DNA of 29,266 bases. Source: Chromera velia. Lineage: Eukaryota > Sar > Chromeraceae. Shown in pieces: positions 1 to 9,885 of this stretch. Position numbers and translations under genes: made by a program. Position 1 is the stretch's first letter. The number at the start of each line of letters is the position of its first letter. The notes beneath the pieces were generated by a model. The model searched no databases, was not told the DNA's origin, and was given only the letters and a program-made list of their open reading frames with translations. The stretch lies in contig JAHBMJ010001148.1 of the NCBI GenBank assembly GCA_018398765.1, positions 5,001 to 34,266 on the forward strand. The letters are read 5' to 3'.

Positions 1-141
1 TCTGAAGTTGTGCTCCTCACGCCGGTGCCACAAGCCAAAAGACGAGAGACAGAACGCAGCACGCATCCTCACCACTCCACCTCCCCTGGCGCTCTCCACA
101 CCAGCAGGCTACCCTTTAAAAGACAACTTTTCTTTGACACA

Positions 142-3100
142 ATGAAGCTCTTTGTCGCTGGTGCTGCTCTTTGCGCTTCCGCTCTTGCGGTCGAGCAGGT
201 ACGTCAGCCGCCTCCCGATCAATCAGCTCGTGGCATGAAGGCATTGCTCTTTAGTTCACTGATGCTGTCAACTGGTCGAAGGAGTGTGAAATCAAGCCGA
301 TTCATGTGAACTGCTTTGAAAAACTCGAAGGAGACGTGGGACCCTTTTGTGGTCGATTCAGTTAAGAGGTTGTCTTGCGGTCCCTCTACACGATGTGGCT
401 ATGAGACAGATGGAAAAGGGCAATGTATTAAAAGATTGGCTTCAATTCTCTTGCCTGATGTGTGTTTGCAGAGAGATTCCGTCCTTGGCGAGCTTTCCGC
501 AGCCTCTGAGGGATTTGTCCGTATGCCCATGAAGATGTCCTCCCGTCTCGGCCACTCTTCCGATGTTGAGAAGGAGCTTGCAGGCATTGCCAGCAAGATG
601 GCATCCAAGGGAAAGGGTCTTCTGGCAGTTGATGAGTCTACCAAGACCATCGGAAAGAGACTTGCAGGCATCGGAGTTGAGAACACTGAGGCAAACCGTA
701 AGGCTTACAGAAACCTTCTTTTCACTTGCCCGGGCCTCGGTGACTTCATTTCCGGGGCCATTCTCTATGAGGAGACCCTCTATCAGTCCGGCCCTAACGG
801 AGGCAAGCCCTTTGTCGATGCTCTGAAGGACAACGGAATCCTTCCCGGTATCAAGGTCGACACTGGTCTCCAGCCCCTCTTCGGTGCATCTGACGGCGAG
901 GTCTGGTGCACGGGACTTGACGGCCTCTATGAGAGAGCTGTGCAGTTCAAGAACCAGGGGGCCCAGTTCGCCAAGTGGAGAGCCACCGTCCAGATTGACC
1001 CCGCATCCGGCATGCCTTCCGACCTTGCCATCCAGGAAGTCGCACACGGACTCGCACGCTACGCACGCATCATGCAGGTCTGTGAGTCAGTCACATTGGG
1101 AGAGACTACACGAGACGGTTGGGTTTTTGGGGGGAGAGGGATGCCTTGAGGATGTCGCTTCTCTCTTCGCAACAACAGGGTGACCGCCTTGTTTCCTTCT
1201 CCCCCTCCTGCTTTCTGCCTCCTCTTCTTTGCAAGCCTATGACTCCTTTCTGTTCTCTCTCTCTTTCTGTTTCTCCCTTTTCATCTGTGTCTTTGCCTCC
1301 GTCTTTCCTTTCTGTCTCCATCTGTCACTTTACCATCAATAACTCTCTTTCTCCTTTTCATCTGTGTCTTTGCGTCCGTCTTTCCTTTCTGTCTCCATCT
1401 GTCACTTTACCATCAATAACTCTCTTTCTCTCCTCTTTGTCTTTCGGCTCTGGTTGTCTGCATGGGTGTCGTTTTCTCTCTTCTTGTCTTGGTCTCTCTT
1501 TGACACCTCTTTCTCCCCCCCCCTCTCTCTCTCAGCTCTTTCCTTCAATCTGTCTGTTGTGGATCTTTCCTTCTCCTGTCTGTCCCCCTATTTGTCTCGC
1601 TCTCTCCCGCTCTCTCTGCATTGTCTCCCTTTCGGCTGTTGTCTTTTCCTCTTTCCCCTCCTTTCTTGAAGCGATCTTTGTCTCGGATGTTGTCACTGTC
1701 TCTTGCGCTCTCTCCCTCTCCCCCTCTCTCTCTCTGTCGGTTTTTGGGAGGGCATCCTGGGCTCTCTTTCACACCTTGATATGACTTCGTCCGACGACAT
1801 TCTGTTGGCTGTCCTCCGTCCTCCTTTGTCGTCGGGAGGCATGTGGTGTCTATTTGAATGAAGATGCTATCCCTGACTCTCCTTCGCTTTTCTTTCTTTT
1901 TACCCGTCTCTCGCCTCTCTAGGCCCTCTACTTCCTCCCTCTGTCCCCTTTACCGAAAGGGGGCCGCGAATTTTCATCCAGACTGCTCTCGTCTTCCCAC
2001 GGTGCTTTTGTTGGAAGGCTGTTGTGATGTTAACAACCTTTCCACCTCGATCGCGTCCGTAGTACCTCTCTGTTTTTCCTCTCGCGTGTTTCTGTTCCCT
2101 TTTGTTGATTGTTCTCCTTTGCGCTTCCTTCCCGTTCTTCCTGCAGGCCGCCCGCCTGGTTCCCATCGTGGAACCCGAAATTTTGATGGACGGTGCTCAC
2201 AACATCGCCGTGACTGCCCACATCCAGGAGAAGGTTCTTTCCACTGTCTACAAGGCCCTTGCAGACAACAATGTGTTCCTTGAGGGAACCATCCTGAAGC
2301 CCTCCATGACCACTCCCGGCTCCGACTGCGGAGAGGAGGTGACTGCCCAGGACATTGCCTCCACCACCTTGAGAACTCTGGAGAGATGCGTCCCCTGCGC
2401 AGTCCCCGGTATCACCTTCCTTTCTGGAGGTCGGTCTCTCTCTGCGTTAGTTTTTTTGGGGGGGATATCTTGCTCTTTTCTTAGGTGTTTGCGTTGTTCA
2501 CTTTCATCAACACACAGTCAGGCCGAGACCACAAGAATTTCCATCGTCCCTCTGCTGCATGGTAGTTTCTTGAAGGCCTTGTCTCTCTTTTTTGCTCTAC
2601 CTGTCGATTCTTGTTGGCTTCCCTATCATGCATCGCCTGAATTGCCATCCTTCAGAAGGAAGACCTTGCTCACACGACTCCATCTCGTTCATTGGTTTCT
2701 TCTGCTTTCCTTCCTTCTCCTTTTCCTTTGTTTGTGCAGGCATGTCCGAGGAGGAGGCGTCTGTGAACCTGAACATCATGAACCAAATGCCCCGCAAGGG
2801 ACCCTGGAGTGTCTCCTTCTCCTACGGACGTGCCCTCCAGCAGTCCTGCCTCAAGGCATGGAAGGGCAAGGAGGAGAACATCCCCGCAGCACAGAACGCC
2901 CTCCTTGCACGAGCACGGGTCAGTCTGGGCTGGGGGGTGATGGAAGGCGTGTTTTTGGGTGTAGCGTTATGGTGACTGACTCAGAGAGACTGGATGGCTG
3001 TGCACAAACGCAGTTCCTTCCCTGCAGTTCCCCCGGCTCCTCGCTCTTCAGCTGATGTCGTAGGAGAGGTTCTGCTTTTTTTTTCCTTCACCGCAAAACA

Positions 3101-3316
3101 ATCTGACCGCTACTGTCTTCTTCTCATCAAAGACCCATTCCGAGCTCAGAACGCCAAGCAACGTCGTCTGGTCTTCGTTTTGCTGACTAGCTCTGTACCC
3201 CTCTCTTCTCTCTTTCTGGTCTGCAGGCTAACGGCCAGGCTTCCATGGGCAAGTACGTCGCTGGCAGCGAGCCTTCCGACGACACCACCCTGTTCGTGAA
3301 GGGATACAAGTACTAA
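142..3316 (+). CDS. FBA: Fructose-bisphosphate aldolase, class I, with bipartite plastid-type leader (5 exons)
   Basis: Cleaves fructose 1,6-bisphosphate to dihydroxyacetone phosphate and glyceraldehyde 3-phosphate (glycolysis or Calvin cycle) through a lysine Schiff base. Exons 142-198, 472-1077, 2147-2429, 2740-2918 and 3227-3316 join in frame across GT-AG introns to 404 aa. Landmarks: AVDEST (Asp73), GIKVD (Lys147), FAKWR (Lys187), VPIVEPEIL (Glu230), EGTILKP with the Schiff-base Lys272, and the C-terminal Tyr404. These match rabbit residues 33, 107, 146, 187, 229 and 363. The enzyme is usually about 363 aa; the extra 40 or so residues are N-terminal. Residues 1-18 are a signal peptide (hydrophobic, ending ASALA) and about 20-44 are transit-like, so import into a complex plastid is inferred. 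The start is the first in-frame ATG (142). The frame stays open to the window edge, but the hydrophobic leader supports this start. Confidence 0.96.
1276..1429. repeat. 77-bp direct tandem duplication inside aldolase intron 2
   Basis: Two adjacent copies, about 1276-1352 and 1353-1429, differ at one clear position (GCCTCCG against GCGTCCG). Both contain TTTACCATCAATAACTCTC. They lie in the 1069-nt, strongly pyrimidine-rich second intron (1078-2146). The long ORFs that can be read here are consequences of the CT-rich composition and are not genes. Confidence 0.85.
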
Positions 3317-5289
3317 ACCCCTTTTAAACAAACTCCCATCGATCGAACAAAGTAAATAAGCCCAGCGGAAGGGAAGGTCGGCTCTGCTTCCTGCTTGCAG
3401 TTGGCTGGCAGGTTTGCAGTTGCCAGGTCAGAGAACTGAGTGTGGGAGTGAGTGACTGATGCGCTTTTGTGCTTCCTTCCTGTACGTTTGTAGAGATCTC
3501 GTTTCTGTCTTGTCATGAACTGTCTGGAATCACGAAGGGGGGTGATCGGTCGTTGATGGGTTTGAGGGTCAGACCTGAGGCTGAAGCCTCACATGTCCCT
3601 CAGACGGTTGGTTTGCCGTCTGTCTCTCTCTGTCAACTCTCATTGCCCCCTTTCCTTTTCCAGAACACTGTAGTAGAGAGAGACGGCGTCAACCTCCGGT
3701 GTCGTCTCTCGTTCCCTTCATGTCGTTACCTCAGCCTGCCGTCCTAGTTCGTTCGGCTCGGCTTCTTCCCTCCTGTTTTTTTGATCACACAAGAAAAAAA
3801 AGAAGGAAAGAAAGAAAGAAAGAAAGAGAAAGAAAGAACACCCCCATCTTCGCATTCGCATTCTTGTTCCATCCACCCCCCCACCCACCCTACCTTGAGA
3901 CAGACCATCTTTTCGTGTGCGCGCGTGACAACCAAAAAGAGAAAAAATGAAGAGCTCTGTCAAATCCGACGGTGTGTGTATCATCTGGTTTGTCTGCCGG
4001 TCGGATCTTGCGCAGTGAGAGAAAAGAAAAAGAAGAAGAAGAGAAGGACAACCGAAGTTTGTTCGAATGGCTGCCTCGGAGGACATCAGAGGGTCTGGGC
4101 CAGCTAGTGCAGCTGCTCTGTTCTCTGTCTGTCAGATACTATACCGAGAGAGATGTAGACGGACGAAGGAAAAATGAGAAGAGAAAACGACGACAAAGAT
4201 CGGCCCTTCCTCGCACGTAGTATTGATTTGATGACCTTTTTTTGCTTCCTTCGGCTGAAGAGCGAATCTGTCTGTCTATCGAATTCCTCTTGTACTTTTG
4301 TTTTTTTGCTTTTCGAAGGTTGGAATTGAGGGGGCAGGAGAGACCGATCGAAAGAAAAAACGAAAGAAAGAGAAATGTGGTTGGTGTAAGGAAGAAAGTA
4401 AAAGTACGGAAGAACGAAAGAAAACGAAAGGGCCAGACTGTCGAAGTCACGTCAGCCTTCTTTCTCTCCTCCCAGCTGCACTGAGGCTTTGACGTTTTTT
4501 GCTTTCTTCGCTCGTTGCGTGCCTCTTGGCTTGACTTCTCCTTATTGTCCCTCCTGTACCCCCTCAGCCACCCTTGGCTCCTCTCTCTCTCCTTCCTCCC
4601 CCCTTTCTTCTATCTTTGTAGATTCTTTTTAGATCTAGATTCATGTCGGGGACCTCGTAAGACTCGGTTTGCCTTTTCTTTCTTTACCTCTTCGGTAACG
4701 GATTTGCAAGGCGGCTGAACGTTTCACTATTTGATCTTCTGTCTCTTTCTGTCTTCACTACCACGTGACCCCTTTCACACATCTGATTCTTTCATGCACC
4801 ATTTCCTCGTGGACACATTCATCTTTCTGTCTTTTTTGTCTGTCTGTCTTGCTGAATCTTCCGATCGAAGGACTTCTCTCAGTCACGTGCGACGAAGGCG
4901 TAAATTTTTGCTTCGCGCGCGTAGCCGGTCGCTTTGTATTGGCCGTGCTGCTTGCTGCGTTCCTGTGTCGTGTGGAAACAGTATTGCGAGGGAGGAAAGA
5001 AGAAGATTCCTGTGCGATGGTAGAGAGTTCATTCGATGCTGTTGAGCAACAAACGCCTTCGGCAGAACGATCGTTGTAATTGATATGCCAAGACAATGGA
5101 AGATTCAATGGAGACACGGCCGGCCGAACGATGAGAGACTGCAGACCAAAGGTGATGGAGCAACACCACTGACCAATGCCATGCAGTCGGTCTACGTCTG
5201 GGTTCTTCAAAGCCGCTTTTATGATCGTGGGCACACAATACCTAGGTGGCCTGGCTCACAACCAATTCGCACCGTACGTTATCCCTCGT
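3317..5289. other. Aldolase 3' flank and intergenic region, no gene recognised
   Basis: After the TAA at 3314-3316 there is no recognisable coding region. The stretch alternates between CT-rich and GA-rich blocks, including a GAAA-type microsatellite near 3789-3840 and purine-rich tracts near 4020-4050 and 4345-4430. The aldolase 3' UTR must lie at its start. I see no clear polyadenylation signal that would fix the end. Short ORFs on both strands have simple K/E/R or S/F/L composition that follows from the base composition. Confidence 0.6.
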
Positions 5290-5839
5290 TTTTGTACGCA
5301 TATACATACATGCCTGTGTTAATAACACTGTTCTAGACATTGTTTTTCATTTTATAACATTTTTTAAAAAATGGTTTGTGCTAGAGTTTGTGTCATATGT
5401 TATAAATTGTATACAAAGCTTTAGCTGTAGCTGCGTAATTCAAAAAATCTGTTAGGAAATCTATATACGTAGATCTATACTTAGACTATACTCCGCAAGG
5501 TAGCCCCTAGGCTAGCCCGCATTGGCCCCGCAAGGTTAACCTAGTTAAGTAATTTAGCTTATAGTTTAAAGCTAGATTTAAAGCAATTTACAATGAACTA
5601 GACAATGAATTGAAGTAAAATACTTAGTAAATAGTAAACTAAACTTTGAAGTATACTCCGAGTCGATCCTAGACTCGATCTGGAATTGTAATTAAACCTA
5701 GTTTGAAGTAGAATTTGAATTTAAAGACTATTTCTAAAGACAAACTCTATGATAAACTTTATAGGGATCATTTTCTCTGAGTTACTGGATTGTGATTCGT
5801 GAACCAGAATTAGTAGTATCTGAATTACAGACTAAAACG
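5290..5839. other. AT-rich spacer preceding the LINE
   Basis: Abruptly AT-rich, with many TTTAAA, CTAG and TTAG words and short self-complementary pieces (for example GAGTC...GACTC at 5661-5678, and CCTAGGCTAG near 5505). No ORF of interest. A similar AT-rich tract follows the LINE at about 9300-9570, so the element probably inserted into AT-rich intergenic DNA. Confidence 0.5.
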
Positions 5840-6100
5840 AATGTAATTAAGGGGCCGCCACTAGGCCGCCTAGTCTTGCTGCAACCCTTCAAATGCCTCG
5901 TGGAGCCTAGTTTAAAGTGTGACAGGCTGGGTGTTAACGTTTCTTTTCCGGGGCCGTGCACCTTTTTTAAAGGAGGAGAAGAAACAACCGCCATTGATCA
6001 CTTTTTTGTAGATCCTTCTCTTTTAAGAGCATAGTCTTCTGCCACTTCATCCCTGGAAGCTGACTTTGCCCCACAACATGTTGTTCTTTCTTTTTCTTTC
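5840..6100 (+). pseudogene. LINE endonuclease domain remnant (C-terminal part)
   Basis: The frame ending at 6034 contains CTFFKGGEETTAIDHFFVD, which matches the late motif of the APE-type endonuclease of LINEs (T...S.IDHi.vs..L). Beyond the TAG at 6032 the same protein appears to continue in another frame as LEADFAPQHVVLSFSF, corresponding to the family's SDH..v..sF motif with the Ser-Asp replaced by Pro-Gln. The N-terminal and central endonuclease motifs are missing. Assignment rests on motif similarity and on the reverse transcriptase that follows in the expected order. Confidence 0.65.
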
Positions 6101-6231
6101 TTTCTTGATTCATCTTCGCTCCCTCTATCTTCTGAGCATGCACATGCCCCCACGAACAAAAAGAGTTTCTCTTCTCTCCCTCCTCTCCTCTCCTCACTGT
6201 AAATAAAACTTCCCCCGTGACTTATAACAAA

Positions 6232-6715
6232 ATGATTCCACTAGCCAGAGCTGTCCTCCCTTTTCCTGACTCGATCTTTCCTGGCTTGTTCAACTTGGGG
6301 GTAAAGGATCTGTGTGAGAGAGGCCAAGATGTTCCCCATATCCCACCTCCCCCTGACCTACCACCCCCTCCCCCAGAACTACCTCCCCTTCAGAATGCTT
6401 CTCGTCCTTCCTCTCTTCGCAAGGTCTCTTACCTCAAACAATTAGAACAGTTGGGTCTGTCTTGGAAAGAGAAGCTGGCAGACAGTAAAGTTCGTGCAGT
6501 GGAAGAGGGAAGAAGGGCATCCAAGAAGAGACGACAAAGAAAGCAGAGCAGCCGTCAGGATTGGTGGGACCCATAATACCACTTAATACAGTTGAAAGTG
6601 AAGGAGGCAGAGGAAAAGGCAACGGATATCCCGAACCCTTCCCACCCCCTGTAAAAAGAATGTGTCAAGTTAAGAAGGGAAAGAGCCTAACCATTTATAC
6701 TAAAAAGGAGTAAGT
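6232..6715 (+). pseudogene. LINE linker between endonuclease and reverse transcriptase
   Basis: From the ATG at 6232 to 6576 the frame gives a proline-rich segment (PPPPDLPPPPPELPP) and then a charged helix ending in KKRRQRKQ. Coding character then continues in a second frame (about 6565-6710, with PVKRMCQVKKGKSLTIYT) before moving to the reverse transcriptase frame near 6720. Two frame changes within 150 bp indicate decay of one continuous ORF. The first part could instead be read as a short independent proline-rich protein; its position makes the LINE linker more likely. Confidence 0.5.
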
Positions 6716-6721
6716 TCGAGC

Positions 6722-8226
6722 AACAGACAGCAGAAAGACTGGCTAGCGCTGGCTAGTGAAGCAGCTCTTGACCTTTTGAGAGTCTGGCAATGGAACAGGA
6801 AAATCAAAACACAGGGGGGAGGGAATAATAAACCCGTTGCATTTTCCTTCACTCAGTTCTGGGCAGGGGTTTTCGACAGTCCTGGTCTTCCGCCTATGCC
6901 TGTCGGTCTGGCCTTTCCCCCTCCTTCTTAGCCCGCCTTCTCCATACAGATGATTGAAGAAACACTGAAAGGAATTAACCCAAAAAAAGCAGTAGGATTG
7001 GATGGGGTTGGCCCTTGTTATCTCTCGTTGTGTTTTAGTTTTTCTTCTCTCTCCTGTTTGTTGCTCTTTGTCTTTTTTAATTTGTTTCACCTTTTTTCTT
7101 TTTGGTCTCAACGTTAGAATGTATTGCGCATTGCTCCCGTCTCCAAAAGCCCGCTGAGTCTGGACTGTAATGAATGGCGTCCGATCCATATTATGAGGCT
7201 TTTGGGCAAGATTTTTGCTTTATTAATGGACCTAAAGATCAGGAAGGACGTGAAAATTGATGAAAGGCAGCTCGGTTTCAGGTAGGGGGTAGGTACAAGG
7301 GAGGCCTTTACTGCTCTGTTTTCATTAATTCTCAGCTCTAAAAAGAAGAAGAGTCCTCTGATTGCCACGTTTATTGATTTTAGCAAGGCGTTTAATACAG
7401 TTCTTCGGGTCAAGATGTTAGAGGGGCTCAGGGAGGAAGGAGTAAGCCAGACCAATGTTTGGATGATTCACTCGATGTATAGTCAGGTGAAGGCTTGGGT
7501 AGATAGGGCAACAGAATGCTTTTCAGAAGGCAGAGGAGTAAAACAAGGCGATCCTCTCTCTCCTCTCCTCTTTTTTTTTTTCATCAATAATCTGCATAAG
7601 TCTGTCAGCTCCGATAATGAAAACAGGAATCAAAGCTTGGCTAGGGGTGCAAATAGAGAGACTCTTGTCAGATTGTCTGACATTTTAATCAAAAGTATCG
7701 GATACGCTGACGACCTTGTTCTGTTTGCTCACAGACTGAGTGCTTCAGACTTGTAGAAACGCCTATCCCGTCTCGAGGACTATTGTAAAGAACACGGCCT
7801 GAAGGTGAATTTAAAGAAAAAAAAGTTATGCGTCTCTCCTCCCCCTACCCCAACCTTATGCTCCGGACCCCTTTTCTTTATGAAAGCAAACCAGTGGAAA
7901 CGGTGAGTAAATATAAGTATTTGGGCAACTGGGTTTTTAAGGGTGGGAACCTTAGCAAAACAGTCAAAGCCCGCATTGAGGTGGCAAAGAAGGCATTCGG
8001 GGCTGTGTTTGGTACTCTCTCTTCTCTGGGCTTTATTTCTCCCTTTTCTAAAATTACCTTGTTCAAGGCCCTTTGGTTGTCAGTCATACTGTATAGACTG
8101 GAAACGATCCCACTGAGAAAGATAGATGTTGTCTACCTCGATGCATTACAGTTACGTTTTGTTCGATGTTGTTTTGGTCTCTCCTATCACTCTTTTGTTT
8201 CGCCTTCCCTTCTCTCTCTCTCTTGA
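6722..8226 (+). pseudogene. LINE reverse transcriptase (multiply broken)
   Basis: Would copy LINE RNA into DNA at the target site. Motifs in order: FTQFWAGVF (about 6848), NPKKAVGLDGVGP (pre-palm, about 6977), NEWRPIHIM (about 7171), QLGFR (7268), FIDFSKAFNTV with the first catalytic Asp at 7376, GVKQGDPLSPLLF (about 7537), IGYADDLVLFA with Asp-Asp at 7709-7714, HGLKVNLKKKK (about 7795), and the thumb motif YKYLGNWV (about 7912). Stops interrupt it at 6929, 7115, 7283 (just after QLGFR) and 7754 (after YADD). A frameshift lies in the A run near 7815-7825. A T-rich stretch at 7020-7110 fits no motif and may be an insertion. All three catalytic aspartates are still encoded. Confidence 0.88.
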
Positions 8227-9080
8227 ACCATTTAATTCTTTGCTTGCCAATGGTAAGTTGTTTGAGGGCTTTGTCCAATGTATCAAATCGATCGACCGTT
8301 CTCTACCCCGGGCAGTGTGGAATGAGTGTTTAGCTGGCTCATGTGAACCCTTTGTTAAGACAGTAAAATGGCTGGCCGTTCTATTAGATTGCTCCCTTTT
8401 GTGGCCTCCATTGCCAAGCATGGCCGGGGACAAGTTTAAAAAGAAAGGCAAGAGTAGAAGGAAAAGGGCGGCGAGAAAGGTCGTAGAGGGTGCCTGGCTG
8501 TCCGACTGGTTAAAAAATGACACTAGAAACGTTAGAGACAGAGACGGAATTTTCCCCTGCCTTGCAAACTAGCCTTATAAATCTCTCTCCTTTGCAATCA
8601 GAGAATCAAACCATGCAGCGTTTGGCCATACACTTTCTGAGTGAAAGGAAATGGCGTCCAAGAAGTCAAATGATAGAGTGCAGTGTTGAACCTCTACCTA
8701 AAAGTCTGTTACAGTCCTTTGCAGGCTTCTCTATGCTTTTCAAGGCTTTCACAGGGGGGGATATAGATAGACTCTAAACTCAACCGGAATGGCTGTGCGA
8801 TAAGTGTTTGACAATGTGACCCTCGTGTATGATCAAAGATGAGGTTCATATCCTGATGGAATATAAAGACACAGAAAGGGAACGAAACAGGCTGAAAGTA
8901 CTCTACACAATTGCAATACAGAAAGCGCCCATTGACATAAGAATACAGATCGCACAACGCGTTACAAGTGCAACCGGGAGGGGCACTTCTGATAATGAGA
9001 AGAAAATGAAGGAAATAGTGTTGCTGTTGTGCACAATCCTACCTAGAAGCGGTTTTAAAGCACTAGCCGAGTGTCTCTGA
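8227..9080 (+). pseudogene. LINE C-terminal region with broken Cys/His finger
   Basis: The polyprotein shifts frame inside the CT-dinucleotide run near 8215 and again near 8515. It runs on through a basic patch (KFKKKGKSRRKRAARK, about 8430) to WLCDKC...C...DEVHILMEYKD at about 8790-8870. LINE C-termini often carry C-x2-C-...-H-x4-C; here the last position reads Tyr (TAT) where Cys is expected, with TAA at 8775 and TGA at 8816. The open stretch after 8829 ends ALAECL* at 9080 and is taken as the C-terminus of the element. Confidence 0.65.
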
Positions 9081-9140
9081 GTCAAGAAGGTTCATTGTGT
9101 CGATTATGCAAGTTGAGGCGAATCGATCCGATTGGCATGC

Positions 9141-9885
9141 AGGCTTCCTCATCCCCCCCCCCCCTTGAATGTGTGCTCTGGGTTATCTTTAAAGCCTTCC
9201 TAATGGTTTGGGATTTGGCGTTACTAAATCTAGGATTTAACCCTTAATCATCATTATCATCAGCTTAAGTGTTTAAATTCCTCAGTTATTTCTGCATGAC
9301 ATGCTAGGTTGGCCAGAGCCTAAGTGGTGGCTCACTGGCTTCAACTTATATATTCATTCATTCATTGAAGTCGTTTACTGTCCAAAATTATTTTAAATAA
9401 GCGCTAGGCTAAATTACTTTAATTTACTATAAAATTTAGATTGCTATTATACATTAGATTACTAAGCTAAATTATTTTTGATTACTTTAAATTACTGAGC
9501 GAAATTACTTAAACTTGCAAGGAATATAATAAAACGTAATTTAATTTCCAGTTAATTCGTTTGAATGAATGAATCATAAAATTTCTTTTAAAGACTTTTC
9601 AGTCATTCTTATCTCAATCGATCCTTTGAATTTCTTTTTTTGAAATTTCACAGTCTTAACTTTTGACCCACATCTGAACATTATTCTGAGTTCAAAATCG
9701 CCTGCATTAATTTGCATCATGTTGTCTGACTTTCTGGTTTTATTTGAAATACATGCTGCTCTAAGAAAGTCGGGGGAACCTCGACCACTTTCTAGATAGA
9801 GCCGCGAGAGTCTCCTGTACGTCTGTGTTCTCCTGTACTTTATCGTACACCCACACGAACCCCCGAGAGAAATTACTTTTGGCAT
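9141..9885. other. AT-rich spacer, no gene recognised
   Basis: Holds a run of C at about 9153-9164, the short TCAT/TCATT-rich words near 9247-9263 and 9353-9366, and an AT-rich tract with repeated AATTACTTTAA-like words (9390-9560). A minus-strand ORF at 9574-9885 starts directly after the stop of the gene ending at 9886; it has no recognisable motif and is taken as that gene's 3' UTR. Confidence 0.5.

Larger units (their letters stand above)
5840..9140 (+). mobile_element. Decayed, 5'-truncated LINE (non-LTR retrotransposon)
   Basis: Pieces of one polyprotein occur in canonical LINE order. An apurinic-endonuclease C-terminus lies at about 5840-6100 and a proline-rich then basic linker at 6232-6700. 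Reverse transcriptase follows at about 6722-8226, then a basic region and a Cys/His finger with C-terminal tail at 8227-9080. The reading frame changes several times and in-frame stops occur at 6929, 7115, 7283, 7754, 8775 and 8816, so the copy cannot be autonomous. The left edge is set where AT-rich DNA gives way to endonuclease-like coding sequence and suggests 5' truncation, which is common for LINEs. No convincing target-site duplication was found. The right edge is soft: TCATCATTATCATCAG near 9248 could be part of the tail. Confidence 0.85.

Noticed and set aside
1119-1784. 221-aa Ser/Leu/Phe-rich ORF
   Set aside because: Lies wholly within the second aldolase intron (its last bases before 2146 are still intronic) and reflects CT-rich DNA.
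4758-5234. 158-aa minus-strand ORF downstream of the aldolase
   Set aside because: No motif or periodic composition. Overlapping ORFs of similar quality exist on the other strand, and there are no convincing flanking splice or start features.
7114-7455. 113-aa minus-strand ORF
   Set aside because: Antisense shadow of the reverse transcriptase region.
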